A DNA stretch of 64,000 bases from Protopterus annectens. Taxonomy: Eukaryota > Chordata > Ceratodontiformes > Protopteridae. Below are positions 33,456 to 45,109 of the stretch, piece by piece. The translations under genes were made by a program, and so were the position numbers. The notes beneath the pieces are model-generated. The model was not told where the DNA came from. It made no database searches and was given only the letters and a program-made list of their open reading frames with translations. Every line of letters begins with the position of its first letter. Position 1 is the first letter of the stretch. The stretch spans positions 1,074,991,740 to 1,075,055,739 of the forward strand of contig NC_056732.1 of assembly GCF_019279795.1 (NCBI RefSeq). The letters run 5' to 3'.

Positions 33456-33925
33456 CTATGAAGGATAATAAAAAAATATTTGTTGGTTAGGAAGGTATAC
33501 CACATCTCATCTAAAAGTAAGTGAAGTTGGCAGATTAAGTGGATCAAACAGCCTTTATCTGCTTTAATAATGTGTTTCCATGTTGTAGCTATCTGGTCTT
33601 GTGCCTTTGTGGTGCTAGCTCTGTTGGGGAAAATATTCTTTCTACCTTTTTTTTCTAGTCCTGTCACTTGCAGGAGGCCTCCAATTACCAAAACTAGGCA
33701 TGCGTTCATTCATTCATGCATTTCCACTAGGAGCAAAATGAGCACCAGGTAGTGCGGATCTTCAGCCTTTATTCTGTGAGCTGAATTTATTTTGCATTAA
33801 TCTGCCCATTTCCTTCTCACTTTGAATTTCACGTCTGACAGCTTTCAAGTGGTAGTGAGAAGGCATACTAAGGTGTTCTCATTGCTTACATCTCACCTTT
33901 TGCATGCAGTATTTGGATATCAGTG
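33456..33925. other. No recognised feature
   Basis: AT-rich, non-coding; only short chance ORFs. Confidence 0.5.
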
Positions 33926-33929
33926 CACC

Positions 33930-36300
33930 AGTATGTGCCAGGATGACATGGTAAGGTTGTCTACCAGTGCACCAAAATATGTCCAGATGGCATGATGAGC
34001 TTATGTACCAATATATGAATATATGTTAGGATGGCCTGGTGAGCTTATACACTGATATATGAACATATGCTAGGATGGCATAGTGAGTTTGCATGCCGGT
34101 ACACCAGCATATGCCAGGATGGGATGGAGAGCTTATGTACCAATATACAACCATGTGCTAAGATGGCTTGGTGATTTTGTGCACCAACGCATCAGCATAT
34201 GCCAGGGTGACATGGAGAGCTTATGTACCAATATATGAACATGTGCTAGGATGGCTTGATGAGTTTCTGTACCAATACACCAGCATATTCAAGGATGACA
34301 TGGAGAGCTTATGCACCAAAATATGAACATATGCTAGAATGGCATGGTGAGTTCATATGCCAATGCACTAGCATATGGCAGGAAGGCATGGAGAGCTTAT
34401 GTACTAATACCTGAACATGTGCTAGGATGGCATAGTGAGTTTGCATGCAAGTGCACCAGCATATGCTAGGATGGCATGGTGAGTTTATATACCACTACAC
34501 AAACATGTGCTAAGATGGCTTGGTGAGTTTGTATACCAGTGCATCAGCAAATGCCAAGATGGCATGGAGAGCTTATGTACCAATGTATGAACATATGTTA
34601 GGATGGCATGGTGATTTTGTATGCCAATACACCAGCATATGCCAGGATGGCATGGAGAGCTTATATACCAATATATAAACATGTGCTAGAATGGCTTGGT
34701 GGGTTTGTGCACCAATGTACCAGAATATGCCAGGATGACATGGTGAGCTTATGCACCAATATATGAACATGTGCAGGGATGGCATGGTGAGTTTGTGTAC
34801 CAATACCACATGTGCCAGGATTAAAAGGTGAGTTGGTGTGCCAATGCAACAGCATGTGCCAGGATGGCATAGTGAGTTTGAGTATTGATGCACTAGCATG
34901 TGCTATGATGTCATAGTTAGCTTGTGTACTTGTGCACCAACAAGTGCCAGGGTGGCACGATGAGTTTGTGTATTTATGCACCAGCACATCTCAGGATGGC
35001 ATAGTGAGTTTGTGTACCTGTGCACCAGCATGTGCCAAGATGCCATGGTGAGTTTGTTCACAAATGCACCAGCATGTGTCAGGATGGTATGATGAGTTTT
35101 TGTACCAAAGCACTAACATGTGCTGGGATGGCATGATGAGTTTGTGTACTTGCACACCAGCATGTGCCAGGATGGCATAGTGAGTTTGTGTACCTGTACA
35201 GCAGCATGTGCCAAGATGGCAGGGTGAGGTTATACAATGCACCAGCATGTGCCAACATGGTATGTTGAGTTTGTGTACCCATGTACCAGCATGTGCCAGG
35301 TTGGCATGATGAGTTTGTGCACCAATGCAGCAGTATGTGCTGGGATGGAATGGTGAGTTTGTGTACCAATGACCCAGCATGTGCTAGGATGTCATGGAGA
35401 GTTTGTGTACCAATGCACCAGCAGATGCCAGGACCGAATGGTGAGTTTGTGTACCAATGCAACAGCATATGCCAGGATGGCATAGTGAATTTGAGAACCA
35501 ATGCACCAGCATGTGCCAGAGTGGCATACCAAGCTTCTGTACCTGTGCACCAGCTGTGCCAGGATGCCGTGGTGAGTTTATTCACAAATGCACCAGCATG
35601 TGCCAGGATGGTATGGTGAGTTTTTGTACCAATGCAGTAACATGTGCCAGGATGGCATCCTGGGTTTGTGTACTTGTACACCAGCACATGTCAAGATGGC
35701 ATAATGAGTTTGTGTACCGATGCACCAGCATGTGTCAGGATGGCAAGGTGAGGTTGTGCAATGCACCAGCATGTGCCAGGATGGCGTGATGAGTTTGTGT
35801 TCTAATACAGCATGCACAAGGGTGATATGGTGACTTTGTGTACCTGTGCACCAGCATGTGTCAGGATGACATGGTGAATTTGAGTACCAGTGAAGTAGCA
35901 TATGTCAGAATGGCATGATGAACTTATGTACATGTGCACCAGCATGTGCCAGGATGGCATAGTCAGTCTGTGTACCAATGCACTAACATGTCCCAGAATG
36001 GCATGGTGAGCTTAAGCAACATGTCCCAGAATGGCATGGTGAGCTTAAGCACAAGTGCAGCAGCATGTACCAGGATGGTAGAGTTGGTCTGTGTACCAAT
36101 GCACTAACATGCTAGAATGGCATGATTATATACATGTGCACCAGTATGTGTCAGAATGGTGTAGTGAGTTTGTGTACCTGTGCACCAGCATGTGCCAGAA
36201 TGGCATGGTGAGCTTATGTAGAACTGCACCAGAATGTGTCAGGTTGGTATGGGGAGTTTTTGTGTACCTCTGCACCAGCATGTGTCAGAATGGTATGAGC
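33930..36300. repeat. Minisatellite, 44-bp unit, roughly fifty copies
   Basis: Unit approximately tgagtttgtgtaccaatgca + ccagcatgtgccaggatggc + atgg, with clear period 44 and copy-to-copy divergence. The left third (to about 34800) has a more diverged variant (accaatatatgaacatatgctagg alternating with the main type), suggesting an 88-bp higher-order period there. Since 44 is not a multiple of 3, reading frames cycle every 132 bp, and long stop-free frames arise on both strands. They are not genes. Confidence 0.95.
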
Positions 36301-36303
36301 TCA

Positions 36304-36525
36304 TCAGAAAGGAAAACAAAACAATTGTTGTTCATTTTCTCTGCTCCCCAACAAGACCTCCAACACCCAGGTTACTGAATAAATTGGATCTCTAACATCA
36401 AGAATGGCAATCTCACTTTGTGTCATTAAACTAGGAACATCTAGAATGGTTAAGTTCACATCTTCAGATACCTGATAGCACTTATAGGAGGGCCAATCAA
36501 ACATGCTTCGGCAACATGTAAACAC
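36304..36525 (-). other. Unrecognised 73-codon frame next to the minisatellite
   Basis: Minus-strand frame with varied, non-repetitive composition (DWPSYKCYQVSEDVNLTIL...SEIAILDVRDPI). It could be a relic of a mobile-element or host protein, but I recognise no family and see no convincing splice sites. Low weight. Confidence 0.2.
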
Positions 36526-36529
36526 TTTT

Positions 36530-37200
36530 GTATTATAGCTTCAAGTTAAGAGTTGTTACTGTCAGACAACTTAAACTGTGGACAGTTAACAGACCAGGCT
36601 ATGTCCAAGAGGTCTGAACATGGAATCACAATAATGTTTCCTAGGACAAGAAACAAGAAATCATGAAAAAGCCAGTACTCTGAAAAACATCCTTCCTAAG
36701 AATCTGTCTGAACTAAGGACAAATGTTTTAGCTGTGCCATTGCTTATTCAGAAAGTAGTATAAGTTTAAAACAAGAAAATAAGTAAAGATGTAACTGGAA
36801 TTAAAATATGCCTGATCAAAAAGAATAAAATTAGTTATGATAGTTTCAGGTGATACGTTTCTAATCATGATTGTGAAAACCTAGCAAATCTAATTGTAAC
36901 CACAAGGTAGAGAGATCTTTCAAACAAATGTCCCTTAAAACGTTGTTGGACTCCAGATTGCTCTAGCTGCTGAATTCAGAAATGCAAAAGCGGGAAAAAT
37001 GCATAATTGTCAATCTGCTTGAAAATGGGACTTAACACAGGCTTTTTAAACACACTTTGGCCAGAGAGCCCCCCCCCCCATACTCACATTTAGATAAATA
37101 TTTTGCAGATGTTTTATCATTTTGTTTTCTACTTAGAGACTTGCTCTGTGTTTTTTTCATGATATTTGCAAATACACAATTTCTCCAGAAGAATTTCTGA
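36530..37200. other. No recognised feature
   Basis: AT-rich, stop-rich in all frames; contains a C9 homopolymer at 37070-37079. Confidence 0.5.
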
Positions 37201-37204
37201 AAGC

Positions 37205-37357
37205 TATGCAGAACTCCACTTCCAAGCGTACTGACAAACTGTTATAAAACATGTCTATGCAGAACTCCACTTCCAAGCGTACTGACAAACTGTTATAAAA
37301 CACGTCTATGCAGAACTCCACTTCCAAGCACTGACAAACTGTTATAAAACACGTCTG
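37205..37357. repeat. 51-bp tandem repeat, three copies
   Basis: Unit tctatgcagaactccacttc + caagcgtactgacaaactgt + tataaaacacg. The third copy lacks two bases. Being 17 codons long, it keeps frame in the first two copies, hence the repeated LEVEFCID phrase on the minus strand. Confidence 0.95.
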
Positions 37358-37689
37358 CATTTGCTGCTGTATTATTTTCTGCTTGATATTATTTTGAACC
37401 TTTGATGGGTAATGCATTGTCTTAGCTAGTGAGTTATGAACAGGGATAACTTGTTTTGGAAAAAGTGTACAGTTCCCAGGATACTCACCACTTGAATAAA
37501 TACATTTTTCTGGCTACAAATTTAAGATTTCAAAAAACAAAACAAACAAACAAAAAAAAAAAACTAAGATTCCATGATATGTTACATAGCTTTATCTCTG
37601 TAAAGCCAAACAGGTGCTTGCATGGTAGTAGCTGGCTACATATGTGCTTGAAAAGGCAAGTGCTGGAACTCACAGTAGTCCAATTTCCT

Positions 37690-38034
37690 ATTTCTATGTA
37701 ACCCTCCCAACATCCAACCCTATAAAACTGTATAGCCCTACCAGAACCTAAACTCTAACCCTAAAACTCATACCCCTTGCTCCTTTACTCTAAAATGCCA
37801 TTCCCCCTCCCTAACCCTAAAGTCCCTGATCGTTCATAAACATAAAACTCTACAACCCCACCCTAACCCTAAAGCTCCTGATTGTTCCCTAAACCTAAAA
37901 CTTCAACCACCCTCCCCTCCTTAAACCTAAATTCTCCTCCTGCTCCCTAACTCTGAAGTTCTCCTCTTGTTCCCTAAAGCTAAAACTCCCTTCCTGCTCT
38001 TTAACCCTGAAATCGCCCACCCACTCCCTCCCCA
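37690..38034. repeat. Degenerate ~40-bp minisatellite rich in CCCTAA-like motifs
   Basis: Recurring tccctaaccctaaa-, ccctaaacctaaaac- and ccctaactctgaa-like phrases spaced about 35-45 bp apart, separated by C/T-rich filler (ctcctgattgttccc). Vertebrate telomere repeat is TTAGGG/CCCTAA, but only two hexamers occur together. It runs directly into a polypyrimidine tract and AG. Confidence 0.75.
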
Positions 38035-38037
38035 CAG

Positions 38038-38151
38038 CTTCTTGTCTGAGCTCATATTCAGATTCGAGTGTGAACAGCAGCCTACATGAGCTACAAGATG
38101 CTTGCATCCATGGCTTTGAGACTACAATTTTGGAGTGCCTGCAATATGCAG
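38038..38151 (+). CDS. Candidate 114-bp coding exon of an unidentified host gene
   Basis: Preceded by a pyrimidine-rich tract and cccacag, and followed by gtatgt, a good donor; the last exon bases are gcag. The length is 38 codons exactly. One frame (2-base start) is open and reads SCLSSYSDSSVNSSLHELQD and then ACIHGFETTILECLQYA, with non-repetitive, protein-like composition unlike the flanking repeats. I do not recognise the protein. No neighbouring exon is certain; tttcttttacag at 38585-38596 followed by a short open stretch to gtaggt near 38645 is a weaker candidate. It could also be a chance match to splice consensus. Confidence 0.35.
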
Positions 38152-38820
38152 GTATGTTTTTAGGTATTTTATAGCTCAGTTTGAGTATGCCATGAGTCCG
38201 TACTAAAAATGTTATTTATACTTTCCTGCAACAGTATTGTATTATGTAAATATTGCATTTGCACACTGAATGTCACCTATGTAATTTAAATGTAAGTGAA
38301 CTTACTGGAACATGACCTAAGTATTTTATTAGCATGTAATGAGATGAGATAAATGCTTAATATATATTACAAGTTATACATTTTATAGGTTATGTAAGCT
38401 TGCATTGGCAATTGAAGCAATGCAGATACACATTCCAAAAATGTGCAATTGATTGGGGGGATCATTACTCAGTGGGGAGTGGGAATTTTACCCTTTTCCC
38501 ACTGTTTTGCAGTCTCAGAGTTGGCATATATAATTAGTAGGAAGTTGTGGGGGACAGGGGGAATCATCCCTGCATGAAACATTGTTTCTTTTACAGTTTA
38601 TTGAGTTTCAAGCATATGTGGTTGTTGAAGTGTATGCCAATGCCGTAGGTCAGTTATGTAGTGAAATATTTATATATAATATATGTTTGTGTATATTTCT
38701 CATTAATAACCCATATCAGGCAAAAGCTGAGGAAAGGATGAAATTGAACAATGGAAGACTATCCAAAAACACTAGCTGGGAAACACTGCTCACATAAACT
38801 GCCTACCACAGGTAGGTCAG
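38152..38820. other. No recognised feature (possible intron)
   Basis: AT-rich. The only point of note is the weak acceptor/donor pair at 38596/38645. Confidence 0.4.

Positions 38821-38822
<2 letters not shown>

Positions 38823-38893
<71 letters not shown>
38823..38893. repeat. (CA)n microsatellite
   Basis: First of three CA blocks. A short variant block lies at 38924-38938, with a repeated spacer (tcaaacatggacatacttgtgcg / tcaaacattgaaatactcgtgcg). Confidence 0.97.
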
Positions 38894-38895
<2 letters not shown>

Positions 38896-38981
38896 TCAAA
38901 CATGGACATACTTGTGCGCAAACACACACACACACACATTCAAACATTGAAATACTCGTGCGTAAACACACATGCTTGCAT

Positions 38982-38984
<3 letters not shown>

Positions 38985-39072
<88 letters not shown>

Positions 39073-42000
39073 CACACACTCATCCACTCAGTATCAAACA
39101 AGCCTCCCCACATTCAGTCAGACATACGGATACACACAACCCTTCACACATACTCATGCACACATGCTCCAAGACATACATTCATGCTCATAATTCCCTC
39201 CATAACCCCCTCTAGTGTGACCACACAAGTAGACACATATACTCACTCAAAAAAAAAAAAAAACTATAGATGCTCAGTGGGGCACCCATCTCCTCTTCCA
39301 GCTGCCACTGATTAGAACCCAGGTCTGATGACCACATAATCAGAGGTGCAGTCCAGTCAGTAGAAGCCTAATAGTCAACAGACATTGAAAAGGACACTGG
39401 ATGTTGTAGATAATCAGTAGCTTTGGGGAGGGAAAACATAAGTGAAAAAAAATTTATTCTCTGGTTATGCACTTTTAATCCAATTCATGACTGTAGGGGA
39501 GACATAGCCTATCCTGGTACTCACTGGTACATAGTGGAGGAACTAATCTCGAATATGGCATCAGCCCATTGGAAAATATACAAACATTCATTCACTACCA
39601 CAACTCAGACAATTAGTGATTTTGGTGCATTCGTAGGCTTAACAGTAATAATTCTTTGACTTATCAAATTTAATTTATTCCATGGTAACATCCCCTTACC
39701 AAAAGGGAAAGATTTCATTTAACATTAAAAAGGTAGTTTGACTATTAGCTCCTTTACATTATGTTACCATAATTTTAATGTTAGTATGACTTTGAAATTC
39801 TTCAATATTTGTAATATTTTGCAGGTCTTCAAAATTATAACCCTTACATTTGCTTGTCCAGAATGCAAACATTTAAATTAGAATCAAATTAAAAGTCAAA
39901 GACAGCAGTTTTAATATCATATTGATTGATGGATAATGACTAGTTTAATACAATTCTGGTTGAATGATTAATAGTGGGTTTAGTTTTCGAATGTATTTTA
40001 CTGTTTAGGACTATTTCAGACTAGTTTGCTAGATGATCACTAGAAACTATTATTAAAGGTTTAAAATACTGCTGTGGGCAGCTGTTTGAATGTTAAGTGA
40101 ATCTTAGCGAATATTAAGTTTCCAATTTTTTTGTTAATTTGCTCTTCATAAATTACTATCATTTTTACCATTCAAGACTCTTGTTGACATTCAGGCCATT
40201 AGTTTTTACTGACATATACACGCTGCCTCCATACACTTTTATGTTTACATATATTGCCAGCATTTTGCAGCCATTAAGTTAATGTTATACACTCTTCTTA
40301 TTATTTAGCATTTTTGCACCAATTGAACAAATTCTTCCTGATCCTCAGCTTCTGTCACCAAGATTTCCCTTTTCTTACCCCAGATGTTGGAACCTACCAG
40401 TCTGTAACTGGAAGGCAGAAATTTCCCATCATCACCACCCTCTTCTACTCTTCCTCTGTTGAAGCATCTTGAGGATAATGGATACCATCCAACCACCAGC
40501 GATGTCTATTCACCCCTTGCAGTTTAACGAGAAGCATAGTTAATTTTGCACCACCTTATGCCTTATCTTCCTTCTTCTCTTTTATCCCTTCATAAGTTTT
40601 CTCCTCCCTAATATAAACCTCTCCTCCCCCTTTTCTTACTTCCCGTAACTTCTGAACATCCCCAGGCTGTGCCTGCAATTGTCTCACTAAGATTTGAACA
40701 TTACCCAGATAAACAACAAGAAATAAATAAATACCAAATCAAATGAACATATACCATCCTGAGATACCATATCACATCTACTCTTATTTAATGCCTGTGA
40801 TTTATTACTGTTAACTATGTCCACATTATCTAATCTGATGTAGCCTACAACTTTGCATTCTGCTAAGGATTCTGGCATTTCACAAGTTGCACTATCCAAG
40901 CTTTGATTTTTCTCTCTTTATTCTGCTTGTTATGTCCCACATTTCTGGACACCCTTCAAGTTCCCCCTTTCTTTTTTCTTCTTACTGCTGTACTCTCCAC
41001 CACAAAGACAAATGCCTGCACACTTTCTCATTCGTAACAATTCTGGGATGGAGAACAAGTGCTTCTTGCATCTGCTATGTTACCTTTACATGTTGGAAAT
41101 ACATCAAAAGGACAGCTATGTTGTTATTTTGGCAGATTTACTGGCATTACCTGTCAGTTTCACTTTAAGCAGTGGTCTTTCTTTACCTGAGAACTCACAT
41201 ACAAAGCCAGGAGGGAAAGGAATATGAATTTTTAACTGCCCAATACTTTAAATAATGCAATACTCAGTACTCTGACCTAACTACCGTTTTTTTTTTTTTT
41301 TTGGGAGGGGGGGGTTATTACTTAATGTTGAAGGTATTCAAAGGGACAAAAAGAAAACAGATTTAGAAAAGACCCATTTATATTCCACTAAGTTATGAGC
41401 TCTTGGCTACTGAGATTGCAGGCCTTAGCACTTTACTGCTCTCACGTCCTCCATTACCAGGCTTCTAAATGCATATTCCTTCCTGACAGTATTAATTAAC
41501 AAGCCCACCATAACTTTTTCTCTCTCTCTCTCTCTTCAGTACCCCAAAAGTACCCATTTAAACAATAAAAAATTGCATAATCAATCTTTTCCTTGGGTTA
41601 GGTGGTAAATGACATATATTTGATGGCTGCCACATGCCTAAGTGCTTAGAACTGACATTGATTTAGTGTTTGCAGTAAAGCAGAGGAGCCCTGTCCACAT
41701 ATAAAAATTGGTTAAACATTTTATCAGTGCTATCTTGATGAAATAAACAGAATGAAAGTAAGGTGAGCTGTTGAAGCTAAAGACATTTGTACCGCGCAAG
41801 TACAGTGTTCATTCAGAGAACCGCACTGCAGGTTTGTAATGATGGCCAGACCACCTCACAGGTTAACAGAGATTAGCAGAAAAGCAGATGAGCTAAGCAC
41901 CAGTAGCTAGTCTGTAGGTACATAGTACACCTGGTAAGTACCAGCTAAGCACGATAGCTCACCTGCTGCCTTCAGCGGCTAGTGATGGAGTTAGTGCCTG

Positions 42001-42626
42001 TCAAAAGAATGGCACATGCTTTCATAAGATACATGAAAGGTTGTAGGAGATGGGGCAAAAGATCCCAAATGTTTATAAAGAGGAAAGGACTGCAGTACAA
42101 GTGGCTTTGCATATCAATACTTAATGCAGTTCTGTGATGGGTGACACAGGAAATAGATGAGTAGGAATGTATGGATAAGATTTCCCTTGGTTTCATCAAG
42201 GCATCTTGAATAGTATTGCACACAGCATTAAGTGAAAAGGTAGGTGATATGGGGTCAACAGTGGAATGATGGCTCAAGTTAGGTAAGGGTGGTTATTCTG
42301 GTTGCCTTTTCTCAAGTGCAGACAGTTGGGTATCACAGCATCTCTTACTCACTGTCTGCCCCCGACATTGTGTCTACAAATGATTGACCCCATATTGTTA
42401 GTGACAGTATATGTTCATTTGTTTAGAGATTTAATAATTAATGCGTGCATAATGAGTTCTAACTTTGCCAAGAACATTGCTTTTGTAATATTGCCATCAA
42501 AGCAACAATTGATAAGATACACTCCTCATCCAAACATATGTAAACTGATGGGGCTGTTTAAAAATTTAATTTCCAGATTAAGGGAAAGATTTTAGGACCT
42601 CATTTGGTAACTTCATGAAAATCAGC
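38985..42626. repeat. Copy B of the ~3.4-kb duplicated unit
   Basis: Collinear with 2226-5715, starting in a CA array (38985-39070) followed by actcatccactcagtatcaa and ending after catgaaaatcagc. It contains about 110 bp near 39315-39430 absent from copy A. It ends in sequence unrelated to the ERV, so the boundary belongs to the unit. It carries the same minus-strand short ORFs (40305-40496, 40687-40899) and the same SINE-like module. Confidence 0.8.
39455..39665 (+). repeat. SINE/LINE-tail-like module, copy in unit B
   Basis: Counterpart of 2555-2775, slightly better conserved at gagacatagcctatcctggt. Confidence 0.4.
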
Positions 42627-42861
42627 CATACAATCCTAGGCTGGTGTAGATGTAGTAAACTAACTGTAAAAGGATTTGTGGATGTGTTATTACCTGTTGT
42701 GTCCATATAGATGGACACACAGAATTTCCATTTTGTGCAGAGATAACCAGACATACCTACCTGGTATGTGGATTTCCATGCAAAAGGCAAAGAGACTTCA
42801 TTACATACAACAGCATGAGAGAGGCCAGTTCAGGAAAGAATACTACACATTTAACTGCAGT

Positions 42862-43178
42862 TATACCTCTCAGTTGTACAGATTTTCACAGAATGTCCAG
42901 AATTTTGCCTCATATTTTTGGTCTGTTTTTCATAAAATTGTGGTTTTCTAACAAATCATTGGCAAATCATTGAGGACCGAAGTCAGAAGATAATGACAGA
43001 CATTTGAGATTCAGACAATACCCTTCAGAAGGTTCATTCTAATGTAAAATCTGTTATTCTAACAAGTTTCTAAGTTTGTAAGAGCAATATTTAAAAATTG
43101 TCCCTATTTTTGGTACTTTGTCCCCCCATTATTTATGGCTTTGTCCAGATTTCTTGGTCTAAGATGTTGAGAGGTATG
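42862..43178. mobile_element. hAT-like MITE, 317 bp, 8-bp target duplication
   Basis: Ends tatacctctcag... and ...gagaggtatg form inverted termini. The inner parts gaatgtccagaattt and tttgtccagattt are related. Flanks: actgcagt (42854-42861) and actacagt (43179-43186), one mismatch. The internal phrase aattgtccctatttttgg is shared with relics at 44185-44365 and 44525-44620. No coding capacity. Confidence 0.75.
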
Positions 43179-43399
43179 ACTACAGTAACAACACACTCCG
43201 GATCTATAATGGAGATGGAAGCAACATTAATCATTTTTCAAGATGGTAAAAACAGGTAAACCTTGTAAACATTTAGCAGAAAAGCTGGAAATGTACAAAT
43301 AAGGGAGGATAAGTCCTGTTATTCATGTTATGAAAAATACTAAGCAAAGACAAATGGACAGTATACTAATCTAAAGAACAGAAAAACTAGACTGGCTTT

Positions 43400-43880
43400 C
43401 TATTGCAAGCCTGCATGGGCACCGGAACCATAGAGCGAGGGGGGAGGGGAGCCCCCCACTTTTGCAGATCATCCGTACCTTCCTACTGTCCCGAATTACT
43501 TCTTTATTTTTTTCGTGCTTTAGCAGCTCGTCAGGGCTACCAGCCTGTTGGAGTTGAGCTCGCGGTGCATGTATTTCAGGGTGGTTTTAAATGCTTTTTG
43601 TGAGCAGGAACAGACAGATGGTTTTATTTAGATTTCCAGCTGGTTTTAAATGCTTTTTGCTAGTGGTTAGCAGTTCATCAGGGCTACCAGCCTGTCGGAG
43701 TAGAGCTCACAGCGCACGTATTTTCAGGTGGTTTTAAATGCTTTTTGCGAGTGGGAATGGACAGATGGTTTTATTTAGATTTCTGGGTGGTTTTAAATGC
43801 TTTTTGCGAGTGGAAACAGATGGACAATTTTATTTAGCTGCTGCGGGAACAGACGGTTTTATTTAGCTGCTGCTTATTTA
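43400..43880. repeat. Complex tandem repeat with ggttttaaatgctttttgcg core
   Basis: The core phrase occurs four times (about 43582, 43643, 43731, 43788), with gatggttttatttagattt and cagggctaccagcctgt in alternation, giving a composite period near 150 bp and a shorter one near 60 bp. Stop-rich; no gene. Confidence 0.85.
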
Positions 43881-44034
43881 CTTGGGAATCAGAGAAGGAT
43901 TTATTTTCGGAAGCTGCCTGCTGCCTGGGTGAAAGCTGCTGCTTCTTGGAGGACTGAGGATGGAGTCTAGGCTGGCTGTTGGGATGTACCACAGACGTAT
44001 ATTATTTTCAGAGTGAGTAAGCTGCTGGGTGAAC

Positions 44035-44040
<6 letters not shown>

Positions 44041-44070
<30 letters not shown>
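44041..44070. repeat. (GT)n microsatellite
   Basis: 15 GT units. Confidence 0.95.
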
Positions 44071-44073
<3 letters not shown>

Positions 44074-44184
44074 ATACCCCCAGCAGAATATATCTGGTGG
44101 CTAGAGGTACTCAGGCTCAAACCCTGTACCTTGGGTTCAGGTAAAAAGAGCCTAAAGTCCCTAGCCACCATCACTTGTGAATTT

Positions 44185-44365
44185 ATGCCTCACATTTTTG
44201 TTCTGTTCCTCTGGTTTTCAGGAGTGGTAAAACAAAACCTTTTATTCTAGCAATTTTCTAAGGTTATAAAATCAGTATTTGAAATGTTTCCCTATTTTGG
44301 GGCTGTATTTCCCCATTATTGGCTTTGTTCTGTATTTTTGTGCTAAGAGGTTGAGAGCTATGGTG
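44185..44365. mobile_element. MITE relic related to 42862-43178 (5'-truncated)
   Basis: Shares tttttgttctgttcctctggtttt-like, tctaaggttataaaatcagtatttgaaatg, tccctattttgg, ccccattat and gctttgttctg with the MITE at 42862, and ends aagaggttgagagctatgg, its right terminus. The left ~45 bp is missing. Confidence 0.6.
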
Positions 44366-44446
44366 AGAAGTAAGAACTGAATTCACTAAATGATATGATA
44401 GCCATTTAAGTTTGTCTTCCTGTCTTTCAAGAAACTGCTGGTTTAG

Positions 44447-44520
44447 CTTAGTGGTATATTCCTCTGACTGTAGTGCACAGGATTCTGGATTCAAGACTTG
44501 GCAGTGAAATGCATGGTGGC
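44447..44520 (+). other. tRNA-like sequence (SINE head or tRNA pseudogene)
   Basis: ggtttagcttagtggtatat resembles a tRNA A box and D-arm, and tggattcaagacttggcag a B box and acceptor strand. The anticodon arm does not fold cleanly. No CCA or downstream SINE body is obvious. Followed at 44525-44620 by another MITE-like stretch (caatgtttaaaatgtgtccctgg). Confidence 0.4.
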
Positions 44521-44689
44521 AACACAACATTTTATGCAAGCAACTTTCCAAAATTATACAAGCAATGTTTAAAATGTGTCCCTGGTTTTTGGCCTTTTGC
44601 CACCCCCCCCCCCCAATTGAAAATAAGTTCAAGAAGCTGTGCAACATGCCTATGGCTTACACTCTACTGTGATTCTGTATTTATATATT

Positions 44690-44940
44690 GTGTGTAGAAG
44701 TAGACTGTTCTCATGGAAGTGTTCTGAACAGGGCAGTTTTGTCATTATTGGTGCATGCATTTTGCTTCATTGCCTACTGGTAAAATGTTCAAACAATAAA
44801 TTTAAAATGCAGTTGTGTGTGGAAGTAGACCTTTATGATGGAAATGTTCTGAATAGGGCAGTTTTGTCATTATTGGTTAATGCATTTTTGTTTCATTGCC
44901 TCCTGGAAAAATGTTTAAACAATAAATTTAAAATGGGCTC
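44690..44940. repeat. 125-bp tandem duplication
   Basis: Two adjacent copies of a unit containing gaagtagac, ggcagttttgtcattattgg and caataaatttaaaatg, about 90% alike, with period 125 (first gaagtagac at 44697, second at 44822). Confidence 0.93.
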
Positions 44941-45109
44941 TAACTTAAGTCTAATGTGTGCTGTATTATACAAGGAATATAATTTAATACAATCAGGAAG
45001 GTGAATCAAGGAATGCATACATGTATGCATGGCCCTAAAATATGTTTGAAAACAGCCCAGAGGAAAGTGTGAAAGGCTCAAAATCATGGGCAAATTTTAA
45101 GCTTTACTC

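Noticed and set aside
34485..35901. Six overlapping 100-200-codon ORFs with HPGTCWC or CARMA repeats
   Set aside because: Products of the 44-bp minisatellite cycling through frames; no start context or unique domain.
33930..36300. CRISPR-like array
   Set aside because: The repeats are contiguous and diverged, without spacers, in a vertebrate-type context.
38751..39315. HTHTHT / CVCVCV ORFs at CA and GT arrays (also 2217-2470, 20986-21486, 33093-33414, 51805-52026, 54995-55345)
   Set aside because: Dinucleotide repeats are stop-free by composition.
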